Part shown: in pieces, positions 22,588 through 34,680 of the stretch
How positions within the stretch are numbered: the stretch's first letter is position 1
How the letters are laid out: the number at the start of each line of letters is the position of its first letter
Assembly (NCBI RefSeq): GCF_023065955.2
Contig: NW_026622763.1
Coordinates: 84,735,299-84,799,298, forward strand
DNA: 64,000 nt
Direction: 5' to 3'
Origin: Ursus arctos
Lineage: Eukaryota; Chordata; Mammalia; Carnivora; Ursidae
The notes under the pieces: generated by a model
The model's database searches: none
Told to the model about the DNA's origin: nothing
The model's input: only the letters and a program-made list of their open reading frames with translations
Translations under genes and position numbers: made by a program

Positions 22588-23705
22588 TTGTCCTTTTGTG
22601 TCTGGCTTATTTCAATAGCATAATATTTCTGAGTTTATCCATGTTGTATCTATCAGATTTATTTCTTTTTATGGCTGAATAATATTTCATTGTATGCATA
22701 TACCACATTTTGATGAACCATTCATCTGTTGGTGGACACTTGTGCTGTTCTCTCTTTTGGCTATCGTCAATAACGCCTTAGTGGACACTGGCATATAAGT
22801 AATCTTTTTGAGGCCCGGTTTTTAGTTCTGGGCATTTATTAGGGGGGTATTGCTGAGTCATATGGTACTTCTATGTTTAACTTTTTGAGGAACCATAGTC
22901 ACTGTACCATTTTACATTTCTATCAGTAATGTACTAAGGTTTTAATTTCTCCATATCCTCACCAACACCTGTTATTTTTAATTTTAATTTTTGTTGATTA
23001 TAGCTATCCTAGTATATGTATAATGGTGTCTCATTGTGGTTTTGATTTTTATCTCCCTAATGGCTGAAGAGGCAGAGAGCAACAACATAATTCTAATAGA
23101 AGTTTCTAGAAAACATGAGGAGATGGACACAAAAGTTCTCCCCCAAAATGAACAATGATTGAATTGATACCACAAATTTTGAATGACATTTATTCAACTC
23201 AAATTTATTGAGCACCTCTTCTCAGAAATTATGTTAGGATGGTGTGGAATGCAAGAATGAGAATTTAAAAACTGTGATAGCTATGGATTTAGAGAATCAC
23301 ATGGGTAAGAATTATACTTTAATTGTAACTGAAATATTTATTTTGATTTATATTCAAAATCTTTATTTACTGTTTGAGGAACACTGTTTTATGGCATGAG
23401 TTTCTTTTGATGTGTTTTTTCACCATTTATGTAGTTTGGAGAAATATCTATTTAAGTCCTTTGCCCATTTTTTAATTGGATGATTTGTATTTTGGTTGTT
23501 GAGTTGTAAGAATTCTTTATACATTTTGGATATTAAACCCTTAATAGACATATGATTTCCAAATATTTTCTCTCATTCTGTAGGCTGTCTTTTCAATCTG
23601 TTGATAGTGTCCTTTGATGCGCAACAGGTTTTTTTTTTTATTTTAATGAAGTTCAATTTATCTATATTTTCTTTCCTTGCTCATATTTTGTCAAATATCT
23701 AATAT
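22588..23705 (-). mobile_element. old L1, C-terminal ORF2 region, interrupted
   Basis: Antisense L1 ORF2 3' half: 'tatggctgaataatatttc', 'tgctgagtcatatggtac', 'ctcattgtggttttgattt', then after the insertion 'tatttaagtcctttgccc' and 'tctgtaggctgtcttttc'. The insertion at 23065-23400 replaces about ten bases of L1. No 3'-UTR or poly(A) remains at the left end. Confidence 0.88.
23065..23400 (+). repeat. 336-bp chimeric templated insertion inside L1
   Basis: 23065-23380 copies 20503-20819 (two differences). 23377-23400 copies 22397-22420 exactly. Short identities sit at each join: 'tga' between L1 and the first donor, 'agga' between donors, and 'gag' back into L1. There is no poly(A), no target duplication and no terminal inverted repeat, so it is not a transposon insertion. 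The very high identity contrasts with the old, diverged L1 around it. Confidence 0.9.
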
Positions 23706-23711
23706 AGACAA

Positions 23712-23955
23712 ATTTACTGTCAGAAAGTAGATTGGAGGTTACCAGAAGCCAAAGAGAGGGGCCTATGTGGAGTTATTGCTTAATGACTGAAGTCTTTGTT
23801 TGGAGTGATGAAAATTTTGAAATGGATGGTGATAGTGTCTGTATAATATTATGAATGCAATTAATGTCACTGAATTGTACACTTTAAAATAGTCAAATTG
23901 GTAAATTTAATGTTACATATAGTTTACCACAATAAAAGCAGTAAAAAGGAATGAG
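23712..23955 (+). mobile_element. old L1 3' end
   Basis: Sense L1M-type 3'-UTR: 'cagaaagtagattggaggtt', 'cactgaattgtacacttt', 'gtttaccacaataaaagc'. Short A-rich end. Confidence 0.8.
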
Positions 23956-24370
23956 AAGTGATGCAGCAGAAGTAGTAATTCTCAAAATAGTAGATGACCA
24001 GACAGCCACAATATTTTAAAATTAAAAAAAAAAAGAATAAAAACCTCACAGTCTGTTAATTCTATGAGAGGAGGAGCAACAAAAAAATAAAAAGGAGTTT
24101 TTTGCTAACTACAATTTAAGTGATACCTAGGACATTGAAATGTCATAAATGCCTAAGGCTGTTAAATCCCTTTTGGGGTATTCAAAAAAATTTGAACTAA
24201 AATAAAGACCTAACTTTTATAGTACCACAAAAATTCTGTAAATCATAATAGTCAAAAAATTCCCCTTAAATAAGAAAAATTTTGTTGTTATTATTTTCCC
24301 TCTGGGGAAATAAAGCAAATTTATCATTTGTAAAGTATGGTGATTTTATATCCTCAAACTTTACAGAGTT

Positions 24371-24588
24371 AAAAATTATTTATTTATTTATTTATTTACG
24401 AGAGAGACACAGAGAGAGAGGGTGAGCACAGTGGTGAGGGGCAAAGGGAGAGGCATAGAGAGAATCTCAAGCAGATTCCTTGCCAAGCACAGAACTGAAC
24501 CCAGGGCTCGATCCTACAATCCTGAGATCACCACCTGAGCCAAAACCAAGAGTCAGATGCTTAAACAAGTGTGCCACCCAGGCACCCC
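24371..24588 (-). mobile_element. CAN-SINE
   Basis: Tail (attt)n at 24377-24398, purine-rich body, 'gagatcaccacctgagcc' and head 'tgccacccaggcacccct'. It is inserted into the L1. The target repeats are short and degraded (agagtt/agaatt). Confidence 0.93.
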
Positions 24589-24871
24589 TAGAATTTTTTT
24601 TTATTAGTTCTAACATTTTTTTGATGGAGTCTCTAGAATTTTTAAAATATGTATATGCAATCATGTTATATGCAGAAACAATGTCACTTCTTCCTTTCTG
24701 ATTGGAATGCCTTTTATTTATTTTATCTTGCCTAATTGCTCTGGCTGAGTCTTCCAATACTGTGTTCAACAGGAGTGGTGAAAGTGGACACCCTTGTCTT
24801 GTTCCTAATCTTAGTGGAAAAGTTCTCAGCCTTTCACCATTTAAGTATGATGTTAGCTGTGGGCTTATCAT
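24467..24871 (-). pseudogene. dead L1 reverse-transcriptase fragment reading through into a SINE
   Basis: This open frame of 134 codons is the longest in the window. Residues 1-92 match the L1 ORF2 RT domain; the motif LGTRQGCPLSPLL is at 22-34. The catalytic FADD box has become S-A-Y-N at 66-69, so both aspartates are lost through single-base changes (GAT to TAT, GAC to AAC) and the fragment cannot be active. From about residue 93 the frame enters the antisense SINE and ends there. Nothing suggests expression. It is a chance fusion within layered repeats. Confidence 0.85.
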
Positions 24872-25523
24872 ATATGGTTCTTATTATGTTGAGGTATGTT
24901 CTTGTTCCTTCTATATCCAATTTGGTGAGAGCTTTTATCATGAAAGGATATTGAATGTTGCCAAACATTTTTTCTTCATTTATTAATGATAATTTTTTAA
25001 ATTTTTTATTCTGTTAATGTGGTATATCACATTTATTGATTTACATATGTTGAACCATCCCTGCATCACAGGGATAAACCCCACTTTATTGTCATGTATT
25101 ATTTTTTTGAATGTGCTATTGAATTTAGTTTGGTAGTATTTTGTTAAGAATTTTTGCATTTATATTCATAGGGATATTGGCCTATAGTTTTCTTTGATTG
25201 CAATGTTCTTATGTGGCTTTGACAGCAAGGTAATTCTGATCTGCTAAGATGAGTTTGGGAGTGTCCTTCTTCAATTATTTTTTTTTAAGACTTTGAAAAG
25301 TATTAGCATTAATTCTTCTTTAAATGTTTGGTGGAATTCACCAGTTCAGATATCTGATCCTGAACTTTTCTTTGTTGGGAGCTTTTGATTATAGCTTCAA
25401 TCTTCTTAGTTGTTATTGGTTTGTTCAAATTTTTTATTTATTCAAATCTAATCCTCAGAGGTTGTATATTTCCAAGAATTTATTACTTTCAGATTATCCC
25501 ATTATTAGTTGTTCATAGTAGCT

Positions 25524-26239
25524 TCTTCAACTTAGCAGACAGACGACATCCAATCCAACCGCACCAGAATACACATTCTTCTCAAGCACACATGGAATTT
25601 TCTCTAGGGTAGATCATATGTTGGGCCACTAAAAAAGTCTCAACAAATTTAAGATTGAAATCATATCAAGTATTTTTTCAGACTCTAATGGTATGAAAGT
25701 AAAAATAAATGACAGAAGGAAACTATAAAATTCACTAATACTTAGAAACTTAGACAACACACTCCTGAACAATTAATGGATCAAAGAAGAAATCAAAAGA
25801 GAAATCAGAAAGTATCTTAAGACAAATAAAAACAAAACACAATATACAAATATTATAGTATGTAGCAAAAGTTGTTCTAAATTGTTTATAATGATAAATG
25901 CTTTAATTAAGAAAAAAGGAAAGATCTCAAAGATACAATCTAACTTCACACTTTAAGAAATTAGAAAAAAACCCCACTAAATCCAATGTTAGCAGAGAGA
26001 AGGAAATAATAAAGATTAGAACAGAAATAAATGAAACAGAGACCAGAAAGACAATGGAAAAAAATTAGTGAAACTAAGAGTTGGGTTTTTTTTAGAAGAT
26101 ATAAACAAAATTCACAAATCTTTAGCTAGACTACAAATTAAAGAAGAGAGATGACTCAAATAAAATTACAAATGAAAGAGAAGACATTACAACAGATACC
26201 ACAGAAATACAAAGGATCACAAAAGGCTACTATGAACAA
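25524..26239 (+). mobile_element. inverted 5' part of the same L1 insertion
   Basis: Sense ORF2 upstream region: 'agaatacacattcttctcaa', 'catatgttgggccactaaa', 'tctcaacaaatttaag', 'agcagagagaaggaaat', ending in 'ggctactatgaacaa'. That end is where the antisense part at 25523 begins in L1 coordinates. This is the arrangement left by twin priming during L1 insertion. Confidence 0.82.
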
Positions 26240-27924
26240 TGATATACAAGCTCTTTTTGTGAGCACACTCTGTCCTTACTAGTCCTATTATGAAAATTAA
26301 AAGTTTTAGTGTTTTTCTGAAAACAGCTGCTGGGATTACCATGGCATGCCCATTTGCATTCTAAATTTCTGCCAAACGCAGCTATTTTAGTGTCTTGTGT
26401 GGCATCTTTCCTCTCTCTCCTCTGGACTGTAGCATCCCTGTTCTCCTGGTGTGGATTAGGTACACTTTCTCCTTCCAACACTCCCTCCCTTTGTCCCCTT
26501 CATCTGGCTAATTACCCTTCACTTGGCTAATTGCTTCTTATCCTTAAGGATTTATGTTAGAATTTACATCCCAAGATACCATTTTTGCCCTAGTTTGGTT
26601 AGGTATCCACCTTATGCACTCCCATTACACTGAAGTATTTACCTCATTGTACTATAATTTCATATTTTCAACTTGTTTCCCCAAAGCATCCAGTTTAGAA
26701 GAACTTATAAGATAAGCTATTGACTATTTCTCAGGCATAACTTTTGTTATTGTTGTGTTGATTAAGCCAATAAATTCATTTTTTCTAAGTGGCAAAGCTG
26801 TAATTTCAACATGCGTTCATATAATCCAAAATTCGCACTATTTAATGAATGAATGAATAGATGAACAAATAAATAACAAATAGACTGCACTAAAATTTGT
26901 AAGGTAGACCAACTCCCTTATATATTAGAGTATGATCCAAGTAATTTATATATGTTAGGATAGCCCTCCCAGCCCCATAAGTTATTCGAAATTGTTCATT
27001 CACATATAGGAGGCACATTGCTCTCCAAATGTGTGCTAGCGGATTCCACTTTTTGCCAGGTGGAGATGGAAACAGAGAGTTTCTTCTTCCTAGTAGAAAG
27101 TCAGATGGTTTTAGAGTCTACCAAAAATAAACTTACACAGAGAAAAGAAAAGAAAAAAAAAAAGAATGAATCTCCCTTACTATCTACAATGAGGAAAACT
27201 CCTTAGAATTTGTTAGTTCTAACCTGCTTTCGTCACTGATTTCCAGATTGAGAGCTCATAATTTATAGTACTGAGCCTGTAAATTAACTACAGAATCAAA
27301 GAGATGGAAGGGTCTCATAATACAAGGATGACATGGGAATATAAAGGTGTGGATAAGGGGAGTGTTTCTGGAGTTTCAATTTTTATTATTTGGCATATCA
27401 GCTCTGATAGGTATTGCTTAGTGTCCAGCATTCTTCGAAAATGCAAAGCTCCACAATCAGCTTTGGATTCTAATGAAAGCCTTGAATCCCCCCATCTCCA
27501 ATAAAAACTTTCTATATGATCGGCAGCATTTCCTGTCCCTTATCACCAATGTCATGATATAGATCCCTATGGAAAGTGTTCCTTTGGAGATGACACTAGG
27601 AGGCTGGAGCAGTTGCAGAAGAGCCGTAGAGGTAGTGACAGAGAAAGTATTAGAATGCTGCTGACTTAATTCTCAATCTATGTTGGATCTAATTATCTAG
27701 GGTAAATCAACAGACTGACTGCCTAATCATGCTGAGTATGTGAAGGAAGAGAGGATGGCAAATTTCATTTTCAAAAGTAGAAATTGACAAAGTAGAAGAA
27801 TTATCTAACTTCTTTCAAAAATAGCACTAGAGGATTGACGCTTGATTATGCTAATCACCATTGATTTTTCTCATTTTGAATCGAATTTAGAAATAACACT
27901 AAGGGTGATTTGCACATTCATCTT
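26240..27924. other. gene-free DNA with a possible L2 fragment
   Basis: No gene. 26505-26760 weakly resembles L2 3' sequence (plus strand), and 'aatgaatgaatgaa' at about 26845 is typical of an L2/MIR tail. The rest is unassigned. An A-rich run (agaaaagaaaagaaaaaaaa) lies near 27142. Confidence 0.4.
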
Positions 27925-28140
27925 TTTGTGGAAATTGGCCAAATTCCTCAGGCTGGCATTCAAGGTCATCTATAATCTGGTGAAAATCTATATTCGATTT
28001 TGATCTTTTACTATTCCAACCTTAGCCTTTTGTTGATGATGGTGGCTGACTTACTGCTCTGAAACTGCTTTCACTTGATAGACCACGTGAATTTCTCTCC
28101 CATTCCTACTTCATACAAGCCTGCTCTTCCTTCAAGTTGA
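27925..28140 (+). mobile_element. L2 LINE fragment
   Basis: 'caaggtcatctataatctgg' and the following pyrimidine-rich text fit L2 ('aaggccctccataatctgg'). It is eroded and the ends are approximate. Confidence 0.5.
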
Positions 28141-28369
28141 GGACTGTGTTTGAATTGATTATAGATCCAGGGTCTGACTGGATGAATGAATATGCTTTGA
28201 TTATCCTTCTCTGGGAGTTCAGTTATTAGAGACACCTTATAGCTAGAATATTATGGGGTGTATCCAAAAATACCACAGTTCTACGAGACTCTGTTGCTTG
28301 AGGGCGTTAGGGAACATTGTACTAAAGGAATTTCATGAAAACCTACTTTGTCCTAATAGTCTTCTAGCA

Positions 28370-28400
28370 TATTAGATATAATATTATATTATATCTAATA
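28370..28400. repeat. AT-rich perfect hairpin
   Basis: Thirteen-base arms tattagatataat and attatatctaata are separated by attat. It is embedded in a longer AT-palindromic tract to about 28450. Confidence 0.9.
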
Positions 28401-28619
28401 TATTATATTATAATACATGTAGTATTATATACAACCATATATATTATTATATTAACATATAATAGTCTACTAAATCTCTTTTCTGAGATAGGGCTTCAGA
28501 AAGACATCCTAGCTTATTCCAAAATTGTATTAGAATAGCTGAACAGAGATAGAGACATTTTCTTGTTAAGAATGCCAGTTTACTCTGTTTTACTTGCCTT
28601 GGAATCTGTCCATCAAGAC

Positions 28620-28842
28620 ATTGATAGAGCATTGGTGTGGAGTCAGACAAACTGAAATGTGATGCCTCTTAGGTTTGTGATCTTGGCAAGGGATTCAATG
28701 TCTTTGAGTCTCATTTTTTCATTTATAAGACACAGATGATAAGATGTACTTCACTGAGATAAGAATATTCAGTAAATAATGTTGGTAAAATTGTTTGGCA
28801 CGCTGCCTAGCACATAGTAGGTATTCAATAAATATCTGGGGA
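28620..28842 (+). mobile_element. MIR SINE
   Basis: Near full-length: 'gtggagtcagacaaactg', 'tgatcttggcaaggg', 'tctttgagtctcatttt', 'gcctagcacatagtagg', 'tattcaataaatat'. Confidence 0.9.
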
Positions 28843-29659
28843 TCCTTCTAAGGGTATAAAGTAAAATATATGGTTTAAACATTGGTAGTATAATAACGTG
28901 GTATGTTTAGTGTCGAAAATGTAAAATTAACATAGAAATCGTGTACTCCAACAACTTCCTTTTATGTATAAGAAGGCTCAAAGAGTTGACGTAACATAGG
29001 TTATCCAATAGCAGTTTATTGTGATATGCCATATTTCATTTTCATTTCAATTTTTAGTAATTACTTGAGGAGAATACACATACACAGACAGAAAGCTTTT
29101 GACTCTGGGTTACCCTCACTTAAATTTCACAAGGAAAATTCTGTAAGAATATCTGGTTAAGGGTGTCTGTAGTGTTTGACTTAAGCTTAGCCAGCTATTT
29201 GAAATACTACAATATCAAACATGTAATGTAGATATATCTTAAAACAGAAACAACCCATAAGAATATCCTTAAATGTCAATAAATGTTAGAAAGAGAGTTC
29301 ATAGGGAAATATAAAGGGAATTGTGGAGGATATGGCCAATTGATTCTGGTGTCTAGATTTTGTTTTGTTTTGTTTTTAAATGGCAGAGCAACCAAAGTGC
29401 AAGTGGAATGGAACAGAAAGGTATGACTAGTTAAAACTGATAACAGAACTTTCCCACCACCCTGAAGCCTCTGGGGTTATGGCTAACCCAAAGAAGATAG
29501 ACCAGTATGATTTGTTGCAGAATCTTAAGAGATTTTATTGACCTCATATGACTCTTAGCCTCATTACAATAGGTCATGGAAATCTCAAACCTAGCTCAGA
29601 TGGACAGATTTAGAGCAAAACTTACATAAGTTAAAAAACATTATCCAATTGTAATAATT
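28843..29659. other. gene-free DNA
   Basis: No gene or named repeat is seen. A (gtttt)n patch lies near 29362. Confidence 0.4.
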
Positions 29660-29880
29660 ATCACAGCTAACGCTTTTCATTTTTTCTTTGACTTAAATTA
29701 TTTTAAGTCTCACTACAATCCCCATGAGGTAGGCAGTATTGTTCCCATTTTATAGAAGATGAAATGTAGGCTTGAAAGCTTAAATAAGTTGCTCAAAGTC
29801 ATATGGCAAGTGAGAAGTAGAACCAGGATTTGAACCAAGGCATTTTGCCTTCAGACCCTGAACTTTTAGCTACTTTATAA
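29660..29880 (-). mobile_element. MIR SINE
   Basis: Antisense MIR: 'cactacaatccccatgaggt', 'cccattttatagaagatg', 'caaagtcatatggcaagtg', 'gatttgaaccaaggc'. Confidence 0.88.
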
Positions 29881-32800
29881 ATCTGAACCAGATCTTAGTC
29901 CCCTCTGAATTCACGTCTCTTCTCACAACAGTGTAACAACTACCATCCCATGACAAACAGCAGGGGACATGAAAAAGAAAGACCAACCCAGGACTCTGTT
30001 AAGGTGCTGTTTGATCCCCCCACAATGGGAATGGTCCTGGAGGGTCTTCTTTTATCTTTTTGTGTTAGCAACTTCTGCCCATGAGCACCAGATAGAGGTA
30101 TGAATCCAGGTACTAAGAGTGTCACTGGTTATTTAACCCATCCCATTGCAATACAATGTAGTATGAAGTGTGGATAGTGGCAGTTGCTTCTCTCATTCAA
30201 ACATGGTGGCAGATGATGTCCATGTGACAAACCATGATGGGTTCAAATAGAGACTGCCTAAATGAGTCTGAGGCTTCATCACCAGCAAGATTAAGATTTG
30301 AGTGAGTTACTTAGGTACTGCCACACTTAGCTTCCCCATCTACAAAGTTAAGATGATAGTATATCGTTATTGTCGAAATTGGAAGTAATAGCAATACTAT
30401 TCACTTGAATTAACATTTAAGAATGATACCTTTTTTTATACTTTTCTCTTGTTCCATCCAGATTGAAATAATATATTCACTCATTTCTTTATCCATTATT
30501 CAACCAACAGATAGGCCCTGGAGTATAACCCGCTTCCTGCCCTCCAGCTTCTTGTTGACTAAACAAATATTTTGAGTTCACGCTTCTCAGACTCTCAACT
30601 TTACAACACTCAGAATCCTGGATATTCTATTCTTTCTCAAGCCCCTATATTAATTTAGCCTTCTTTTTTTTCTTTCTTTTAAAAGCTTGAAATGTACTTT
30701 TTCAACCCTGACCTTTTTTTTCCCCCTCCCTCTCAAAGGGATCATTGCCCTCATGTCCCCTTGATCTTTCTACTCAGGCATGCAGTGGCTAAGTTGAAAG
30801 CTGTCTGCATAGGCAAGGAATGTGGCTGGGTGAATGGGATGTGTCATTTTAGCAGGTGCAGGTACATTTCCAGGCAATCTAGGATGTTTCCATTGGAACA
30901 ATCTAGGATATCTTATAGTCTATACCTTTAAGACGACTCGCTTAGAATGAGTCAGGCAAGAGAAAAGGAAGAGACAGAGCAAAGAAGGGAAAAAGGTGGT
31001 GTGCATAAGTAACTCTCAACCACACTTTCAAACACACAGGGGAAAACCAAAGGCTATGTAATCTGGAGGTGTGTGCTAAAGGTTGCTTCCATGCAAGTGT
31101 AAAGGTAACATTTCACTTTGAACGCACTGAAAAGATATTGTATATTAAAAGTCAAAAGCTAAGATACTTTTGCTGAAATACTGATCTCTTAAGTGCAATC
31201 CTTAGTTGCTCTCCATAAAGCAGTCTTAGAATTAAAAAACCATTATAAATATTATATATAACATTGGCTATTAACCTTATAAGAAAAATATAAAATAAAT
31301 AAGGGTATTTATGAATAAGAGTTATATGTACCCAGGATGTCGAAGCTATTTTAAAATATATCCATATTGCATTTTATAAAAAGGATTAAAATTTAAATAT
31401 GCAAATTTCTATGACATAGTATATTAACATGGTGTATACCATTATATTGTACCTGCCTGTGTTCACATGCACTCTGCCTTCTGAGAAACTTGAACTAAAA
31501 AGATTGTAACAGTAAATAGATGGGGTCCAGGATATGCATTACCTTTCCCTATTGTTAAAGCATACTTCCTCCTGCTTTGGCATAATATGTCACTTTTCTA
31601 TTTTTCTAGCACATTTCTCTGTTGTGAAACCAGTTGGAGCTGATGAATGCTTCCCCATAGAGAAATTGTAAGTGAAATCATTATAGGAAAACTTTTGTAT
31701 ATTAACCTAAAATTATTTCATCTTTTAAGGAAATCGAGCCCTAAAATTATTAGTGTTTGCTTTGTGTTGACTACAGTGAATGCTTTTTATTTAATTCCAT
31801 CTTAAGTGGAAGTTTGTTCCTTGAACTCTAATATCATTCTAGAAGGGAGGTAACAAAAGCAATTCCAGCACTCTGACTTCCCAGAAAAGCCTCTATACTT
31901 TCCTAAGAACTCAAGCCAAGATAATTACTTCAAATTTTTTGTCACTAAGAAGTGAAAGTTGAATGCTATCACACAATGCTGCAAATGTAATATTTCTGGT
32001 AGGTGTGGTAGGAGTTATTTATAAAAAGATCAACCTTGAGTTCTGGGAGATGCACAAAACTAGTTCTTCCTTTAATTATTCTTGATTTTCTCACCTGTTA
32101 CACCATGAGCCTCCTCAGAGGGTAGCAGTTGAAAGCCTAGCTTTCCTTCTCCATTTTTTTTTTTTAAAGCAGCTCTTGAGTAAAATATGTGGAGAAAAAA
32201 GGCAGCAAAAAGAATGAAACAAAACCACTGCTTTGCTAAGGCAGCAAAGCTTTCAAATGTATAGTTGCGAAGCTGGAATACTCAGGCATTTGGTCCAGTT
32301 GTCCCAGAACACAGTTATGCTTGGGGACTGCTCACTGGCTCTACTTTTTTTTCTTAGAGATTTTATTTCATTGTCTCTAAACAGTCACACCTTTCTCAAG
32401 ACTCACCTCTCAGAATTCAGAAATCTTATTTCAAACAGTAGCTACCTTTTTCTGTTAGAATTTTTTTTTTTTAAGTAAACATTTGTAAATAGTCTGATAA
32501 AAATTTCATTTGTTACACACCTTAATTCGCCTGAACCTTAGAGGTCACACCTCTGCCTTATACTTTTTTTTCATTATATTCCAAATTATTTCTCTCAATG
32601 GGTTAACATAGGAAGATGACAGTGCCTGCATGTATGTATGTATCAAAACTACAGTGCTGTAATATAATGTCTTGCTTTTGAATAAATTCCAAATTCTTGA
32701 TAAATATATCTGATTCTAATGTTTCTGTGCCAGTTTATTATAAAGACTAAATACAATCTTATAATAATAAACACATTTATTTGGAAATATTGATGCAATT

Positions 32801-33229
32801 TGAGAAGAAAATGATTTATCTTATATTTTGTCCATCACGCTCCCTTATGAATATACAAATCAACCAGAATCATAATCAATTCTCTACTTTCATCAGTAGA
32901 AGCCACCAGCAGCCTCTACATTGATAACAGCATCGTCCAATTGATAACTGTATGACAAATTGACTTTCAGGGCCCATGAAAACATTTTTCTTTCCTGAAA
33001 TTAGAATGGCTCACTCTATTTGTTGATATAATATAAAATGCACAAAATTTATATGATATTTGTTAGTTGAAAGGAGTTTTAAATTTCTTTAAACTTCAAC
33101 TCATAAATAAATCAAGAGGAATTTCTTCATTTATCTATAAAAGAGATCTATTCAGGGTTAAACAATAATAAAAATTCCTAAAATTGGTGCAGTGCTTTCT
33201 AGATTGCAAAGCTTTTTCACAGAATGATC
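29881..33229. other. gene-free DNA, mainly unique
   Basis: No exon is recognised. 30295-30400 is a possible MIR remnant (plus; 'gagtgagttacttaggtac', 'cttccccatctacaaag'). T-rich runs occur at 30662, 32154 and 32460. The rest is unassigned. Confidence 0.4.
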
Positions 33230-33475
33230 CAGCTAACATTAGTTGAACTTACTTTGTGACTATCATTGCTATATCCAGTTTACATGCGTTAACACGTTTA
33301 ATCTCTCAACAATGTCATATGTTTAGTTCTATTATTAACCCTCTTTTTAAGATAAGGAATCTGCAACACAGAAGGAGTAAGCTCCTTTTCTAGGATGACA
33401 CAACTACTCTGTGGTATAACTGAGATTCCAACCTAATGCCGTCTGAATCAAGGGTCTGCTTTTCTAACCACGATT
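33230..33475 (-). mobile_element. MIR SINE
   Basis: Antisense MIR: 'gtttaatctctcaacaatg', 'attattaaccctctttt', 'gaatctgcaacacagaagg', 'gagattccaacctaatgc'. Confidence 0.75.
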
Positions 33476-33884
33476 TCTAGCTGAAAACCTGGGACTCATG
33501 GAGCCAAATAGGTCTTCCAATGCCAAGGAAATCTTAGTAGAAATGGAATAAGAATTATACCACACCATTGAAGCTAACTAATTAATGTGGTTGGGATTGT
33601 ATTTGCAAAGACAATGCCTAAGGAAATAAAAGAAAACAGGCAATAACTGAAGCTTCTAAGAAAATGCATAAACACATAGGTCTTGGAAAGAAAGTAAAGT
33701 AATAGAACTGTATGTAGTTTTTCACACATATGAAACTTAGTCAAAATAGAATCACACTTAAATATGCATTCGTTTGAAATTTTTTGTGTGTTTTACTGTA
33801 CATAATCTATGGTGAATAGAGAAGAATGCAAACATGATCCCTGTCTTCAAGGGTCTTATGTTTCAGAGAAGAGACTAGAAACTG

Positions 33885-34050
33885 TGAGCATTTTACACTT
33901 GCATAATCCTTCATATTTTTAGACTTTCCATGAATTATTTCACAATGAGCCTGCTAAAGAGTTATGTGAAGATCTTTCTTTCCCAGATGAGTAAAGAGAG
34001 GTTCAGAGAGAGGATGTAGCTCGTCTAAATGTAAAGTTACTAATAAACAT
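33885..34050 (-). mobile_element. MIR SINE fragment, weak
   Basis: 'cagatgagtaaagagaggtt' followed by 'cagagagaggatgtagctcg' fits antisense MIR. The left part is poorly preserved. Confidence 0.5.
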
Positions 34051-34539
34051 ATTAAGAAGCACATGATACAAATCATCCAAGAGGTAGGAACACGGAGATG
34101 TGAGATTATTAAAAGATGCACAGGACAATAGTAAGTGAAGAAGGCGTCATGGAGACTGTGGGAGATAAATTAGATATTGCAAGTTACATTAATATGGGCA
34201 GAGAAGGAACACGAGCATTTAAGTCTTAGCTTCGGGAGCAGGGCAAAGGAAACCAGAAAGTGCCAATATATCTGAGTAACAACAATCAGCGTAATTTTCC
34301 TGAAGCTTTGGTAAAGAGAAAAAGGGTAGACGGATATAAAATAAGTCAGATGAAATTAGTTTGTGAGGATTTCAAATGCCTTAAAAAATAAAACATTTAT
34401 TAATAAAACACATTTGAAGTTCTCTTAAAAAAAAGACATGACATAAATGTTTTAAAATAAAAAAAAAATTAATCTGAGACTCTTGTGTGGTGTAAACTGG
34501 AAAGGACAAGACTGGAGTCAAGGTCCGTCTTCATCTACC

Positions 34540-34680
34540 CCAGATTAGCAGCTTCTCAAATTTTAACATACCTGCGAATCACCTGAGAATGTTGTTGAGA
34601 ATGCAGATTTTTGACTCTTTAAGATCTAGTGAAGACTGAGACTCTAATTTTAACAAGCTCACAGCAGATGCTCTGTCGAT
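34540..34680 (+). mobile_element. hAT-Charlie MITE (MER58/MER3-like)
   Basis: 'cagcttctcaaattttaaca', 'gcgaatcacctgagaatg', 'gagaatgcagatttttgac' and 'aacaagctcacagcagatgc' follow the order of short hAT elements of this type. The family is uncertain. Confidence 0.6.

Larger units (their letters stand above)
24330..25523 (-). mobile_element. old L1 ORF2, non-inverted part of a twin-primed insertion
   Basis: Antisense ORF2 with 'tgatggagtctctagaat', 'ggtgaaagtggacacccttg', 'ccctgcatcacagggataaa' and 'gggatattggcctatag'. A SINE (24371-24588) splits it. The right end (25509-25522) carries the complement of the 14 bases at 26226-26239, where the inverted part stops. The two parts are therefore neighbours in L1 coordinates but face opposite ways. 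Confidence 0.85.
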
